From: Streptomyces sp. NBC_01298
GTDB taxonomy: Bacteria; Actinomycetota; Actinomycetes; Streptomycetales; Streptomycetaceae
Assembly: GCF_035978755.1 (NCBI RefSeq)
Contig: NZ_CP108414.1
Location: forward strand, 1,922,001-1,986,000
Direction of reading: 5' to 3'
DNA: 64,000 nt
Positions 41,389 to 48,914 of this stretch are shown here, piece after piece. Under the pieces are notes generated by a model. The model was given only the letters and a program-made list of their open reading frames with translations, was not told where the DNA came from and made no database searches. The position numbers were made by a program, and so were the translations under genes. Position 1 is the stretch's first letter; the number at the start of each line of letters is the position of its first letter.

Positions 41389-42777
41389 CTACTGGATGAG
41401 GGGGGCGAAGTCGGCGGGCTTCCAGGTGCCGTCGAAGGCGGCCTGTTCGGGGCCGTAGATGCGGAAGTAGCCGAACCAGCCCCGGCCCGGCACGGTCTGG
41501 ATCCAGCGGCCCTCGGCACCGGCCGGCTCGGTGGGACCGAAGTACAGGTCGACGCTGTCGGCTCCGTCCGGGGCGAGCTTGTCGAAGAGCGAGCGGAGCG
41601 CGGGGCGGCCCTGGCCGGTATCGACCTCGGAGCGGGTCCGTGCGTCGTAGGCGGTCAGTGACCAGAACAGGCCGGCCGGTACCGGCAGGGGCACGGTGAG
41701 GCGGTAGCTCCGGCCGCCGTCGAGGTAGGCGCCATGGGCGTCGCGCAGGCCGAGCCAGTAGACCGAGCCCTGGCCGACGGCGCGGCCGAACATCGCGGGT
41801 GAGGCGATGATGGCCTGGATGAACCAGCGGTCCTTGGCCTCGACGTCGAGGGAACCCTCGCGTTCGAACGTGCCGTTCTCCGGACGCAGGCTCGCCCACT
41901 CCCAGGTGCGGTCGGGCCAGGCGATGCGGTCCGGGCGGTCGGAGGCGAAGGCCGTGACCAGCATTTCGTCGCGGCCCTCGCGGGCGGCCTCGGTGAGCAG
42001 TGCGGTCATGCGCTCGTCGGGGTCGAAGGGCTTGCCGGCCTCGATGCCGAGTTCGGCGAGCAGGCCGAGCATCGGGCGCAGCTCCTCGATGGCGGGTTCG
42101 GCGTCGATCACCGAGTGCAGGACGCGCCAGTACTCGAGGTTGTCCTCCCACTTCAGGCAGGTGCAGTCGATGCTCCGGTCGCTGAAATCGGTCACGGCGT
42201 ACGGTGGCGGGCTGTCGGCCTGAGCCAGCGGGTAGAAGCGGACGTCGGCGAGGAGTTGCTTCGCCTTGTCCACGTCGCCGCCCAGGGGCAGGGCCCGCAG
42301 CGGGGCGAAGACGGTCCAGGTGTCGCTGCGGACCACCTCGTAGCCGTCGGCCGGCACCGGGCCGTCGTAGCCGGGCGGCAGCAGCAGGTGCCTGCCGCCC
42401 TTGGGGCCGTGTACGCCGGGCAGGCCGAGGTCGGTGATCCAGCGGTGGTGGTGATCGTCCACCAGGCCGACCAGCGGGCCCGGTGGCAGGTCGATCACCA
42501 TCGGGCCGCTCTTGCGCAGGTCGAGGATGCCGCCCGAGTACGGGGTGTCGGAGTTCAGAGTGAAGCCGAGATGGTGCGGGCGGGCGACGAACAGCAGGGC
42601 CGTCTCGTTGTCCACCGCCCCGGCCTGCCGGGTGCCGTGGAAGATGCCCTCCAGCGACACCGTCGGGTAGAAGAACCGGTACGCCTCGACCGCCCGCCGC
42701 CGGTCCCGGCGCTCCAGCGCCGCCCGCGCGCTCACCGGCGTCGGATACCCGTCCTCGAACTCCACCTGATCCGCCAC
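41389..42777 (-). CDS. DUF1254/DUF1214 domain protein
   Basis: About 462 residues. The N-terminal half fits DUF1254 (AVEAYRFFYPTVSLEGIF, NSDTPYSGGILDL, VIDLPPGPLVGLVDDHHHRW) and the C-terminal half fits DUF1214 (YWLGLRDAHGAYLDGGRSYRLTVPLPVPAGLFWSLTAYD in two parts, then GWFGYFRIYGPEQAAFDGTW). Such proteins are widespread and biochemically uncharacterised. No signal peptide is visible. GTG 42777 with AAGGGG upstream was chosen; further upstream the frame loses family similarity. No link to the clusters is evident. Confidence 0.88.
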   Translation of the reverse strand: MADQVEFEDGYPTPVSARAALERRDRRRAVEAYRFFYPTVSLEGIFHGTRQAGAVDNETALLFVARPHHLGFTLNSDTPYSGGILDLRKSGPMVIDLPPGPLVGLVDDHHHRWITDLGLPGVHGPKGGRHLLLPPGYDGPVPADGYEVVRSDTWTVFAPLRALPLGGDVDKAKQLLADVRFYPLAQADSPPPYAVTDFSDRSIDCTCLKWEDNLEYWRVLHSVIDAEPAIEELRPMLGLLAELGIEAGKPFDPDERMTALLTEAAREGRDEMLVTAFASDRPDRIAWPDRTWEWASLRPENGTFEREGSLDVEAKDRWFIQAIIASPAMFGRAVGQGSVYWLGLRDAHGAYLDGGRSYRLTVPLPVPAGLFWSLTAYDARTRSEVDTGQGRPALRSLFDKLAPDGADSVDLYFGPTEPAGAEGRWIQTVPGRGWFGYFRIYGPEQAAFDGTWKPADFAPLIQ

Positions 42778-43045
42778 GACAGCCCCTTCCGCGTCCTCCC
42801 GGGGCCGCCGCCTGCGATGCGGACGGCGGCCACGCCTTGCCCTACACCCTTCCGGCCCACAGGAAGGCCCGCCATCACGGACGGCCGAACGGGTGACAAC
42901 CCCACGGCGCGAGCACGTTGACGGGCACGTGGGCGGGCACCCGGCCGAGCGGATCCGGGGCCGGCCCGGCTCTACGGAGTGGGTGTGCGACACGAGGTGG
43001 ACGGGCGGCACGGGGGAACCCTTCGTACGGTCGGCGCGCCCCTAG

Positions 43046-43216
43046 GGCCTGTCGTCACACTCCCGTCGTCGCCCGAAGGGCGGCCGCGCGGCGTCCGGTG
43101 CGTGCTCTCGGCGTGCCAGGCGGAACGCCGCGTACTGGACGTACCCGGCCTTCCGCCCGGTGCGGCGAGAGCGCGTGCCGGGCGTCGCGCGGCAGGCGGG
43201 AGTTTGACGACAGGCC
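43046..43216. mobile_element. 171-bp MITE-like hairpin element with CTAG target duplication
   Basis: The ends GGCCTGTCGTCACACTCCCG (43046-43065) and the reverse complement of the right end (GGCCTGTCGTCAAACTCCCG) differ at one base. The interior arms are also complementary: CCGCGCGGCG (from about 43082) pairs with a region near 43190, with differences mostly G-U compatible, so the whole element can fold into one long hairpin. CTAG flanks both sides (43042-43045 and 43217-43220), like the duplication left by some IS5-group elements. It has no transposase, so it is non-autonomous. It ends 44 nt before the VOC gene and may affect its expression. Confidence 0.8.
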
Positions 43217-43260
43217 CTAGGCTGCCGGTACTGAACCATTCGCCCCAAAAGGGAGTGAAC

Positions 43261-43677
43261 GTGCCCTCTCGCCTGAACCCGTACATCAGCTTCGCCGGCG
43301 ACGCGAAGCAGGCCATGGAGTTCTACAAGGCGGTGTTCGGCGGCGATCTGGCCGTCCACACCTACGCCGGGTTCGGCGCCGAGGCGCCCCCCGGATACTC
43401 CGACAAGATCATGCACGGCATGCTCGAGACGCCCGGCGGATTCACCCTGATGGGCGCCGACAATCCGCCCGGGGCGGGACACGAGCCCGGGAACAACATC
43501 GCGGTGAGTCTGAGCGGCGACGACATGGACGAGCTGCGGGGCTACTGGGAGAAGCTGTCCGACGGCGGCACGGTGTCCGTCCCCCTGGAGAAGCAGATGT
43601 GGGGCGACGTCTTCGGCATGTGCACGGACAAGTTCGGCATCACGTGGATGGTCAACGTCAGCGAACAGCAGGGCTGA
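43261..43677 (+). CDS. VOC-family protein (PhnB/glyoxalase-like)
   Basis: A 138-residue protein of the vicinal oxygen chelate superfamily in the PhnB/3-demethylubiquinone-9 methyltransferase-like group: LNPYISFAGDAKQAMEFYKAVFGG at the start, KIMHGMLETPGGFTLMGAD in the middle, and QMWGDVFGMCTDKFGITWMVN at the end. It starts at GTG 43261 behind GGGAG at the right distance; the conserved fold starts directly after it. The substrate is unknown and many relatives have no known activity. It stands alone downstream of the MITE-like element. Confidence 0.9.
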   Translation: MPSRLNPYISFAGDAKQAMEFYKAVFGGDLAVHTYAGFGAEAPPGYSDKIMHGMLETPGGFTLMGADNPPGAGHEPGNNIAVSLSGDDMDELRGYWEKLSDGGTVSVPLEKQMWGDVFGMCTDKFGITWMVNVSEQQG

Positions 43678-43857
43678 TCCGCCGGGGCGGGGCGTCTGGG
43701 GGGTGGGGATACGGGACGCCTCCTCCATACGGCGTGACCTGCGCGGATGCCGTTCCCTCGGTCGTGTCGGGCGGTTCCGACGGGCTGGGCGCGAGGGGGT
43801 AATGTCGTTCGGTCACGGACGGCGAACGGATCGTCTGTCCAACCCTGGGGAGCCACC

Positions 43858-44199
43858 ATGACCGATCTGAACTCGCTGCGGGCAAGCCTTGCGTCGGGTG
43901 AGCACGAGTTCGCCGACACCTTGGCCTTCGTCTCCGCGCACTACGCGTACCAGCCGCAGGCGTTCCACAACGGGGACGTGGAAAACGCCGCAGGTGAGAA
44001 CGAGGGTTCCTGCAAGACCCTGGGACTGGCCCTGCTGGAAGGGCTGAGCGACCAGGAAGCGCTGCTGGCCTTCGGTGAGCACTACCGCAGCGTGCTGGCG
44101 ACGCCGAGCGGCACCGATCACAGCAACATTCGCAACCTCATGGCCCATGGCCTGGCAGGGGTGAAGTTCGACGGGCAGCCGTTGGCCCGCACGAGCTGA
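43858..44199 (+). CDS. HopJ-family protein
   Basis: A 113-residue protein with the pattern of the HopJ type III effector family: HEFADTLAFVSAHYAYQPQAFHNG, GENEGSCKTLGLALLEGLSDQEAL and FGEHYRSVLATPSGTDHSNIRN. Despite the name, members are common in bacteria without type III secretion and have no known biochemical role. ATG 43858 is preceded by GGGGAG at 5 nt. Monocistronic, with a short 5' gap from the VOC gene. Confidence 0.88.
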   Translation: MTDLNSLRASLASGEHEFADTLAFVSAHYAYQPQAFHNGDVENAAGENEGSCKTLGLALLEGLSDQEALLAFGEHYRSVLATPSGTDHSNIRNLMAHGLAGVKFDGQPLARTS

Positions 44200-44524
44200 C
44201 GGCCACAGCCGATCGGCGGCGGGGGCGGAGCGGTCTCCGGGCCCGGGCCGGGCCGGGCCGGGACCGGTCGGGACCATCTCGGGGTCGTGGTGGTCGAAGA
44301 ACAGTGGCATGCCGGCCCGCCCGCCCACCCGCCCGCGGGGAGTCCATAGGCGGCCGGGATTGCTCCGTGGAGGGTTCCGCTTCGCTGTCGGACGGTGCCG
44401 GTCCCGACTCACCGATATCGCCCTCGAGTTAATTGAATTGCGAAAGAATCCCGGAACTCCGGCCAGGGGCCGGCTATCGCTTCGCTTCGCGATTCCGCGG
44501 GCCCGGCGAGATCCGAAAGAGGCC
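44200..44524. other. Convergent intergenic region
   Basis: 325 nt between the HopJ gene and the gene on the opposite strand. It has a GC-rich GGGCCGGGCC repeat tract (about 44240-44265), a short hairpin CCGGCC-AGG-GGCCGG (44459-44473), and a small AT-rich patch near 44430. The hairpin may terminate one of the flanking genes. No coding sequence is supported. Confidence 0.5.
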
Positions 44525-45145
44525 CTAGGCCAGGTGGTCCAGGAGCCAGGAGGCTTGCGCGGTGGGGATCAGCAGGCCCCCCGGGTCGGCGGGGGCGGCG
44601 GTGCTGTCGTCGAACTCCTCGTCGCCCAGCTCGTCGGCGACGTCACCGACGACCAGCTTGACCTTCTTCGGCAGCCGCGGCCAACCGCCCCGTGCGTCCA
44701 GGTCGGTGCGCTCCTGCGGGGAGGGTGCCGTTCCGTTGAAGGAGAAGTAGCTCCGGGCCCGGTGGTCCTCCTGCCCGTACTCCATCGCGGCGAGGGCGTA
44801 GCGGACGGCCAGGGCTCCCCTGCCGATGCCGCCCACGGCCAGCGGGGCGTTGCCGATCTGCTCGGACGCCGTCCGCCGGAGGGCGTCCGCGACGGTGCCC
44901 GCCAGGTCGGCCAGGGGGGCGGCTCCGTCGTTGAAGCCGATGAGGATCAGGTCGTGTCCGCGGGCGCCCACCGCATCACCGAACGCGCCGGTGCCGGAGC
45001 AGAGGCGGGCCCGGAGCGCGGCCAGGTCGGTCTCCCCCGGTCCCGCCTTGCTGGCCAGGACGAGCGGCTTGACGATGCCCCCGTCGCCCGCGGGGAGGAT
45101 CCACGCGGTTCCGGCGTCCAGCTTCCACTCCTGATCCGATGCCAT
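44525..45145 (-). CDS. Uncharacterised protein with weak alpha/beta-hydrolase resemblance
   Basis: A 206-residue protein starting at ATG 45145, with GGAGG 4 nt upstream. The stretch LAVGGIGRGALAVRYALAAME is positioned like the nucleophile elbow and helix of lipase-like hydrolases (usually GGSMGGLxxRYAL), but the Ser is replaced by Gly/Arg, so a hydrolase activity of the usual kind is unlikely. A preceding DLILIGFNDG and a following SYFSFNGTAP fit the strands around such an elbow. I do not recognise a named family. It is divergent from the conservon. Confidence 0.6.
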   Translation of the reverse strand: MASDQEWKLDAGTAWILPAGDGGIVKPLVLASKAGPGETDLAALRARLCSGTGAFGDAVGARGHDLILIGFNDGAAPLADLAGTVADALRRTASEQIGNAPLAVGGIGRGALAVRYALAAMEYGQEDHRARSYFSFNGTAPSPQERTDLDARGGWPRLPKKVKLVVGDVADELGDEEFDDSTAAPADPGGLLIPTAQASWLLDHLA

Positions 45146-45832
45146 GAGTCCTCCAGAGGAAGGGTGTTGGCGATGGCGTCGCCACGTCTGCGTACGAGCC
45201 AAGGGAAGCGGCAGCCGCGGGGCGTGCGAAAGAGCGAAATCACGCCGCCGGGCCGAGAGTCGATCATGGGGCGGCAGCGGCCCGCGGGGAGCGGGTATCT
45301 GGCGATACGTCAGGAAGAAGCGCACATGCGGATATTGGCGATGTCAGCCACCGCCCGATTTGCCCGATCCCTAAAACATGTCGATAAATGGGGGCAAAGC
45401 CTCACACGCCCGCGATATCCGCGAACGGGGCACCGACACGTCGGGTCCCTCAGTCCCCGCCGGGGTTCGGTTGGCGCCGTGCGGCGGATAGTTGTGAGAG
45501 ATCGCCGCCCCTCACGTGAAGAACTGCTTAACGGAGCGCTGTCGGGAGGGGGTGCCCGGCGGCGGATGTGAGGGGCCGAAAGGCCATGTCAACCCACAAC
45601 CGTGCCAGTCCGGTTGGGTGATCGGGTGTCATAGCGGGCGTCCGGAGAGCCGATGATCCGGTGATAACATCCCGGCATCTGTGATCTTGATTCATTTAGA
45701 CGCAGATGCTGATTTGGATCGGCGGCATGCTCTCCGCGTAACAGCAGGTGAACCGTGCCGATCAGCTGTGTTGCGGGGCCTCGCGAGGTGTATCTGCAGC
45801 CGTCCGCATGGCACGCGCCGGGAAAGGTTTCC
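45146..45832. other. Divergent intergenic region upstream of the conservon
   Basis: 687 nt between divergent genes, with lower G+C around 45330-45400 and 45600-45720. It must carry the cvn operon promoter. A TAACAT hexamer occurs near 45662 but I cannot place a matching -35 element. No gene supported. Confidence 0.5.
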
Positions 45833-47098
45833 ATGAATCGAGACGCACTTGTGTGGTGCCTGGTCGCGGTGACGGCGATAGCCGTCGTCGCGGTCGTGGC
45901 ACTCGTCGCCCGTACCAGAGCGCTGGGGGCGAAGAAGGAGCACACCGAGGCCGAACTGAGGCACCAGCTGCTCGCGACGGACAGCCACCTGCACGCGTCG
46001 CGCGCCGAGTTGCAGAGGTTCCTGGGCGAGCAGGAGGCCACGCTCCGCGCGGCCAAGGAAGCCGCGGAGGAGAACACCAAGGCCGTCCTCAAGGGTGCCG
46101 CGAGCCTCCTGCAGAGCCTGGCCGCCGAGCAGACGACGCTTCTCGACGGCATCCAGCGCAAGTACGGCGGACACACCGTCCTGAGCGACCTGTTGGACGT
46201 CAACCACGCCAACGCCCAGATGGCGCGCAAGGCTCAGGGCATCGCCGTCATGTGCGGTGCGCCGCTCGGCCGCCGCAACAGGCCCGCCAGCGTCTACGAC
46301 GTCGTGCGCAGCGCCCAGGGGCAGATCCGCAACTTCCACCGGGTCGCCATCATGCAGCAGACCAGTCTCGCCCTGAAGTCGTCCGCGGTCGCGCCCGTGG
46401 CCCTCGCCGTGGCGGAGCTGCTCGACAACGCCGCCAGCTTCTCGCAGCACGACGCACCGATCGAGGTGACGTTCCAGCGGGTCCAGAACAACCTCTGCAT
46501 CGTCATCGACGACGCCGGTGTCAGCATGAACGACGAGGAGCGGCAGCGGGCGACCGCGCTGCTCTCCGGGGAGATCGCCCCCCGCCTGTCGCAGCTCGGG
46601 ACCCAGCCCAAGTTCGGCTTCCCGGTCATCGGCCTGATCGCGCGTCAGCACGGTTTCAAGGTCGATGTCACCGGGGTCTCCCGGTACGGCGGCGTCCGGG
46701 CCGTCGTCCTCTTGCCCGAGGAGCTGTGGACCATGGAGGAGATCCGGCCCGTCCAGGAGGCTCCGGTCAGCGGCGCTCCGGTCGGTGGCACTCCGGTCGG
46801 TGGCACTCCGGTCGGTGGCACTCCGGTCGGCGAGGCTCCGGTCGCCGAGTTCCGGCGCGCCGCCGAGAGCCGGCCCGCCCAGAGCGCGACGGCGCGGACC
46901 ATGCACGGTCTGCCCAAGCGCGGCGCGCGCCAGGCTCCCATCGCGAGCGTCCCCGACCCCGACGCCACCACGCCGGCGCCGCGGACCCCGGGGGACTCCG
47001 GCCGCACGTCCGGGCGCGGCCTGGGGGCCTTCCAGCGAGGCACCCTCTCCGGCCGCAACCTTGACGCCACCTCGTTCGAAGGGCCCGAAGAGGCATGA
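45833..47098 (+). CDS. cvnA: CvnA: membrane histidine-kinase-like ATPase of a conservon
   Basis: About 421 residues. One N-terminal transmembrane helix (about 6-27) precedes a coiled-coil-prone segment (about 30-110) and a GHKL ATPase domain: N-box AVAELLDNAASFS, G1-like IDDAGVSM, and GFPVIGLIARQHGFKVDV. There is no clear phospho-acceptor His box, as is usual for conservon sensor proteins. The C-terminal 100 residues are a low-complexity Pro/Gly/Ala tail containing a six-copy 15-bp repeat. By family knowledge, CvnA, CvnB, CvnC and CvnD form a membrane complex resembling eukaryotic G-protein signalling that influences development and antibiotic production. ATG 45833 is preceded by GGAAAGG. Its stop overlaps the cvnB start (ATGA). 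Confidence 0.93.
   Translation: MNRDALVWCLVAVTAIAVVAVVALVARTRALGAKKEHTEAELRHQLLATDSHLHASRAELQRFLGEQEATLRAAKEAAEENTKAVLKGAASLLQSLAAEQTTLLDGIQRKYGGHTVLSDLLDVNHANAQMARKAQGIAVMCGAPLGRRNRPASVYDVVRSAQGQIRNFHRVAIMQQTSLALKSSAVAPVALAVAELLDNAASFSQHDAPIEVTFQRVQNNLCIVIDDAGVSMNDEERQRATALLSGEIAPRLSQLGTQPKFGFPVIGLIARQHGFKVDVTGVSRYGGVRAVVLLPEELWTMEEIRPVQEAPVSGAPVGGTPVGGTPVGGTPVGEAPVAEFRRAAESRPAQSATARTMHGLPKRGARQAPIASVPDPDATTPAPRTPGDSGRTSGRGLGAFQRGTLSGRNLDATSFEGPEEA
46761..46850. repeat. 15-bp in-frame tandem repeat in cvnA
   Basis: Six copies of CTCCGGTCGGTGGCA or close variants encode a Pro-Val-Gly-Gly-Thr-like pentapeptide in the disordered tail of CvnA; three central copies are identical. Confidence 0.92.
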
Positions 47099-47955
47099 CC
47101 GCAGACCTCTCGTGGATGCTCGAGGACATCGTGCACAACGTGCCCCGCGCACGGCACGCCGTCCTGCTGTCGGCCGACGGGCTTCCTCGCGGCGCGACCG
47201 AAGGCCTGGCCGAGAAGGACGTGCGCACCATCTCGGCGGCCATGGCCGGGATGCAGTCGCTCAGCCGGGCAACGGCCCACTTCGCCGGCACGCAGGAGGA
47301 CCGGCGGTGGAACCAGACCATCATCGAGTTCGCGCACGGCTGGAGCTTCCTGATCGGGGCGGGGCAAGGTTCCTACCTCGCCGCCGCGGCCGCGCCCGAT
47401 GTGGACATGCAGCAGATCTCCTTCCGCATGCACCGCCTCGTCGCCCGGCTGGGCACCAACCTCACCTCGCCGCCGCGGGTGAACACCGAGGACGCCGGAG
47501 GTCCGCGCGGGGGCGTTCCCCGGCAGCAGGGCCCCGGTGACTCGGGTTTCGTCCTGGGTGAGCTCGACCGGGTGATGTCCGAGGTCAAGGGCGCCCGCCA
47601 CGCCGTACTGCTGGGGTCGGACGGCCTTCCCCGCGGGGCGACCCACGGGATGAGCCGCGACCTCGCGGACACGATCTCCGCGGCCATGACGGGCATCCAC
47701 GCCTACAGCCGGGTCACCTCCCAGTTCGCCGGGGCCGTCGAGGATCCGGAGTGGCGCCAGACGGTCATCGAGTTCCAGCACGGCTGGATCTTCCTGATGG
47801 CGGCCGGCCCCGACGCCTTCCTCGCCGCGGCCGCCGAACACGACTGCGACATCGAGCAGTTCACCACGCGTCTGCACGAGGTGGTGCCCCGGCTGACGGC
47901 CCCGGCCAGGGCGACGGTCGCATCGGCACCGGGGAAGGGGACAAGCCATGCCTGA
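47095..47955 (+). CDS. cvnB: CvnB with two roadblock/LC7 domains
   Basis: A 286-residue protein made of two homologous roadblock/LC7 domains (about 1-125 and 150-278). Each has an RARHAVLL/GARHAVLL strand, a DGLPRGAT motif, and EF(A/Q)HGW(S/I)FL near the end. Typical CvnB proteins have a single domain of about 140 residues, so this is an internal duplication joined by a Gly/Pro linker. Roadblock domains dimerise and act on small GTPases; here the partner would be CvnD. A fused pair would form a covalent dimer. Start overlaps cvnA stop and the end overlaps cvnC by 8 nt. Confidence 0.92.
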   Translation: MTADLSWMLEDIVHNVPRARHAVLLSADGLPRGATEGLAEKDVRTISAAMAGMQSLSRATAHFAGTQEDRRWNQTIIEFAHGWSFLIGAGQGSYLAAAAAPDVDMQQISFRMHRLVARLGTNLTSPPRVNTEDAGGPRGGVPRQQGPGDSGFVLGELDRVMSEVKGARHAVLLGSDGLPRGATHGMSRDLADTISAAMTGIHAYSRVTSQFAGAVEDPEWRQTVIEFQHGWIFLMAAGPDAFLAAAAEHDCDIEQFTTRLHEVVPRLTAPARATVASAPGKGTSHA

Positions 47956-48340
47956 TGGTCTCGACCGGGACGAAGAGCTGGAACTGACCGCCCCATTAGT
48001 CCCCCTCTTCGTGATCACGAACGGACGGGCGCTGCCCCCGGACCACGAGTACGAGCACACGACGCTCGTGACCGCGGCGGCGGAGCGCGGACAGGTGGCG
48101 GCGCGCACGCTGTCCCCGGAAGCGGCGCGGGTCATGGACCTGGTCGCGAACGGCTTCCTGTCCGTGGCCGAGGTGGCGGGGCACACGCACCTGCCCCTGG
48201 GCGTGGTCCGCATCCTGCTGGCGCAGCTGGAGGAGGACGAGCTCATCCTCGCGAGGACACCGATCCCGCGCGCCGAACGTGTCGACAGAGAGCTGGTCAG
48301 CGCCGTGCTCGAAGGCCTGAAGAATCGATTCGGAGCGTAA
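47948..48340 (+). CDS. cvnC: CvnC: DUF742 protein
   Basis: A 130-residue DUF742 protein with a winged-helix-like C-terminal half (VAEVAGHTHLPLGVVRILLAQLEEDELI). By family knowledge it is a conserved subunit of the conservon complex. Leu 17 is encoded by TTA (47996-47998), the codon read by the bldA tRNA in Streptomyces, so translation of this operon position should depend on bldA. It overlaps cvnB by 8 nt and is followed by cvnD after 3 nt. Confidence 0.92.
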   Translation: MPDGLDRDEELELTAPLVPLFVITNGRALPPDHEYEHTTLVTAAAERGQVAARTLSPEAARVMDLVANGFLSVAEVAGHTHLPLGVVRILLAQLEEDELILARTPIPRAERVDRELVSAVLEGLKNRFGA

Positions 48341-48343
48341 CGC

Positions 48344-48904
48344 GTGTACCTGGATCCAGATGTCTCCCACGCGGTGAAGATCCTCATCGTGGGGCATTTC
48401 GGGGTCGGCAAGACCACCTGCATCGGCAGTCTCTCCGAGATCGAGCCCTTGCGGACCGAGGAAGAGATCACCGAAGCCAGCGTGGGTTTCGATGACCTGT
48501 CGGGCACGCCCGACAAGACGACCACCACCGTCGCCATGGACTTCGGCCGGCTCACCCTGAGCGACACCCTGGTGCTCTACCTCTTCGGCACGCCGGGCCA
48601 GGAGCGCTTCAAGGAGATGTGGGAGGAACTCTCCCGGGGCGCCCTGGGGGCGCTGGTCCTCGTCGACCCGGAGCGACTGCACGAGTCCTTCCCCATCCTG
48701 GACCTCGTCGAACGCTTCGGCCTGACCTACGCCATCGCCGTGAACCACTTCGAGGGCACCACGCACTACCCGCTCGAAGAGGTGCACGAGGCCCTGAACC
48801 TCTCCCCCGAGACCCCTGTCGTCGAGTGCGACGTACGGGACGAGAACTCCTCCGCGCGGGCCCTCATCACCCTCGTGAAACACCTCATGTCCCAACTCGG
48901 CTAG
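48344..48904 (+). CDS. cvnD: CvnD: small GTPase of the conservon
   Basis: A 186-residue Ras-like GTP-binding protein with P-loop GHFGVGKTT (about 17-25), a TTTTVAMDFG switch I-like segment, and GTPGQERF as G3. The usual NKxD is replaced by NHFEG, as in this conservon family. It starts at GTG 48344 with GGAG upstream. It likely cycles between GDP and GTP under control of CvnA and CvnB and passes a signal to unknown effectors. Confidence 0.92.
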   Translation: MYLDPDVSHAVKILIVGHFGVGKTTCIGSLSEIEPLRTEEEITEASVGFDDLSGTPDKTTTTVAMDFGRLTLSDTLVLYLFGTPGQERFKEMWEELSRGALGALVLVDPERLHESFPILDLVERFGLTYAIAVNHFEGTTHYPLEEVHEALNLSPETPVVECDVRDENSSARALITLVKHLMSQLG

Positions 48905-48914
48905 GAGCGCAGGA

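Noticed and set aside
42979..43260. Upstream extension of the VOC gene through the inverted-repeat element
   Set aside because: The element is a MITE-like hairpin and the family fold begins at GTG 43261 directly after a good ribosome site.
44309..45571. 420-codon plus-strand frame opposite the uncharacterised minus-strand gene
   Set aside because: Arg/Gly-rich without domain; the minus-strand gene has GGAGG before ATG and a plausible protein composition.
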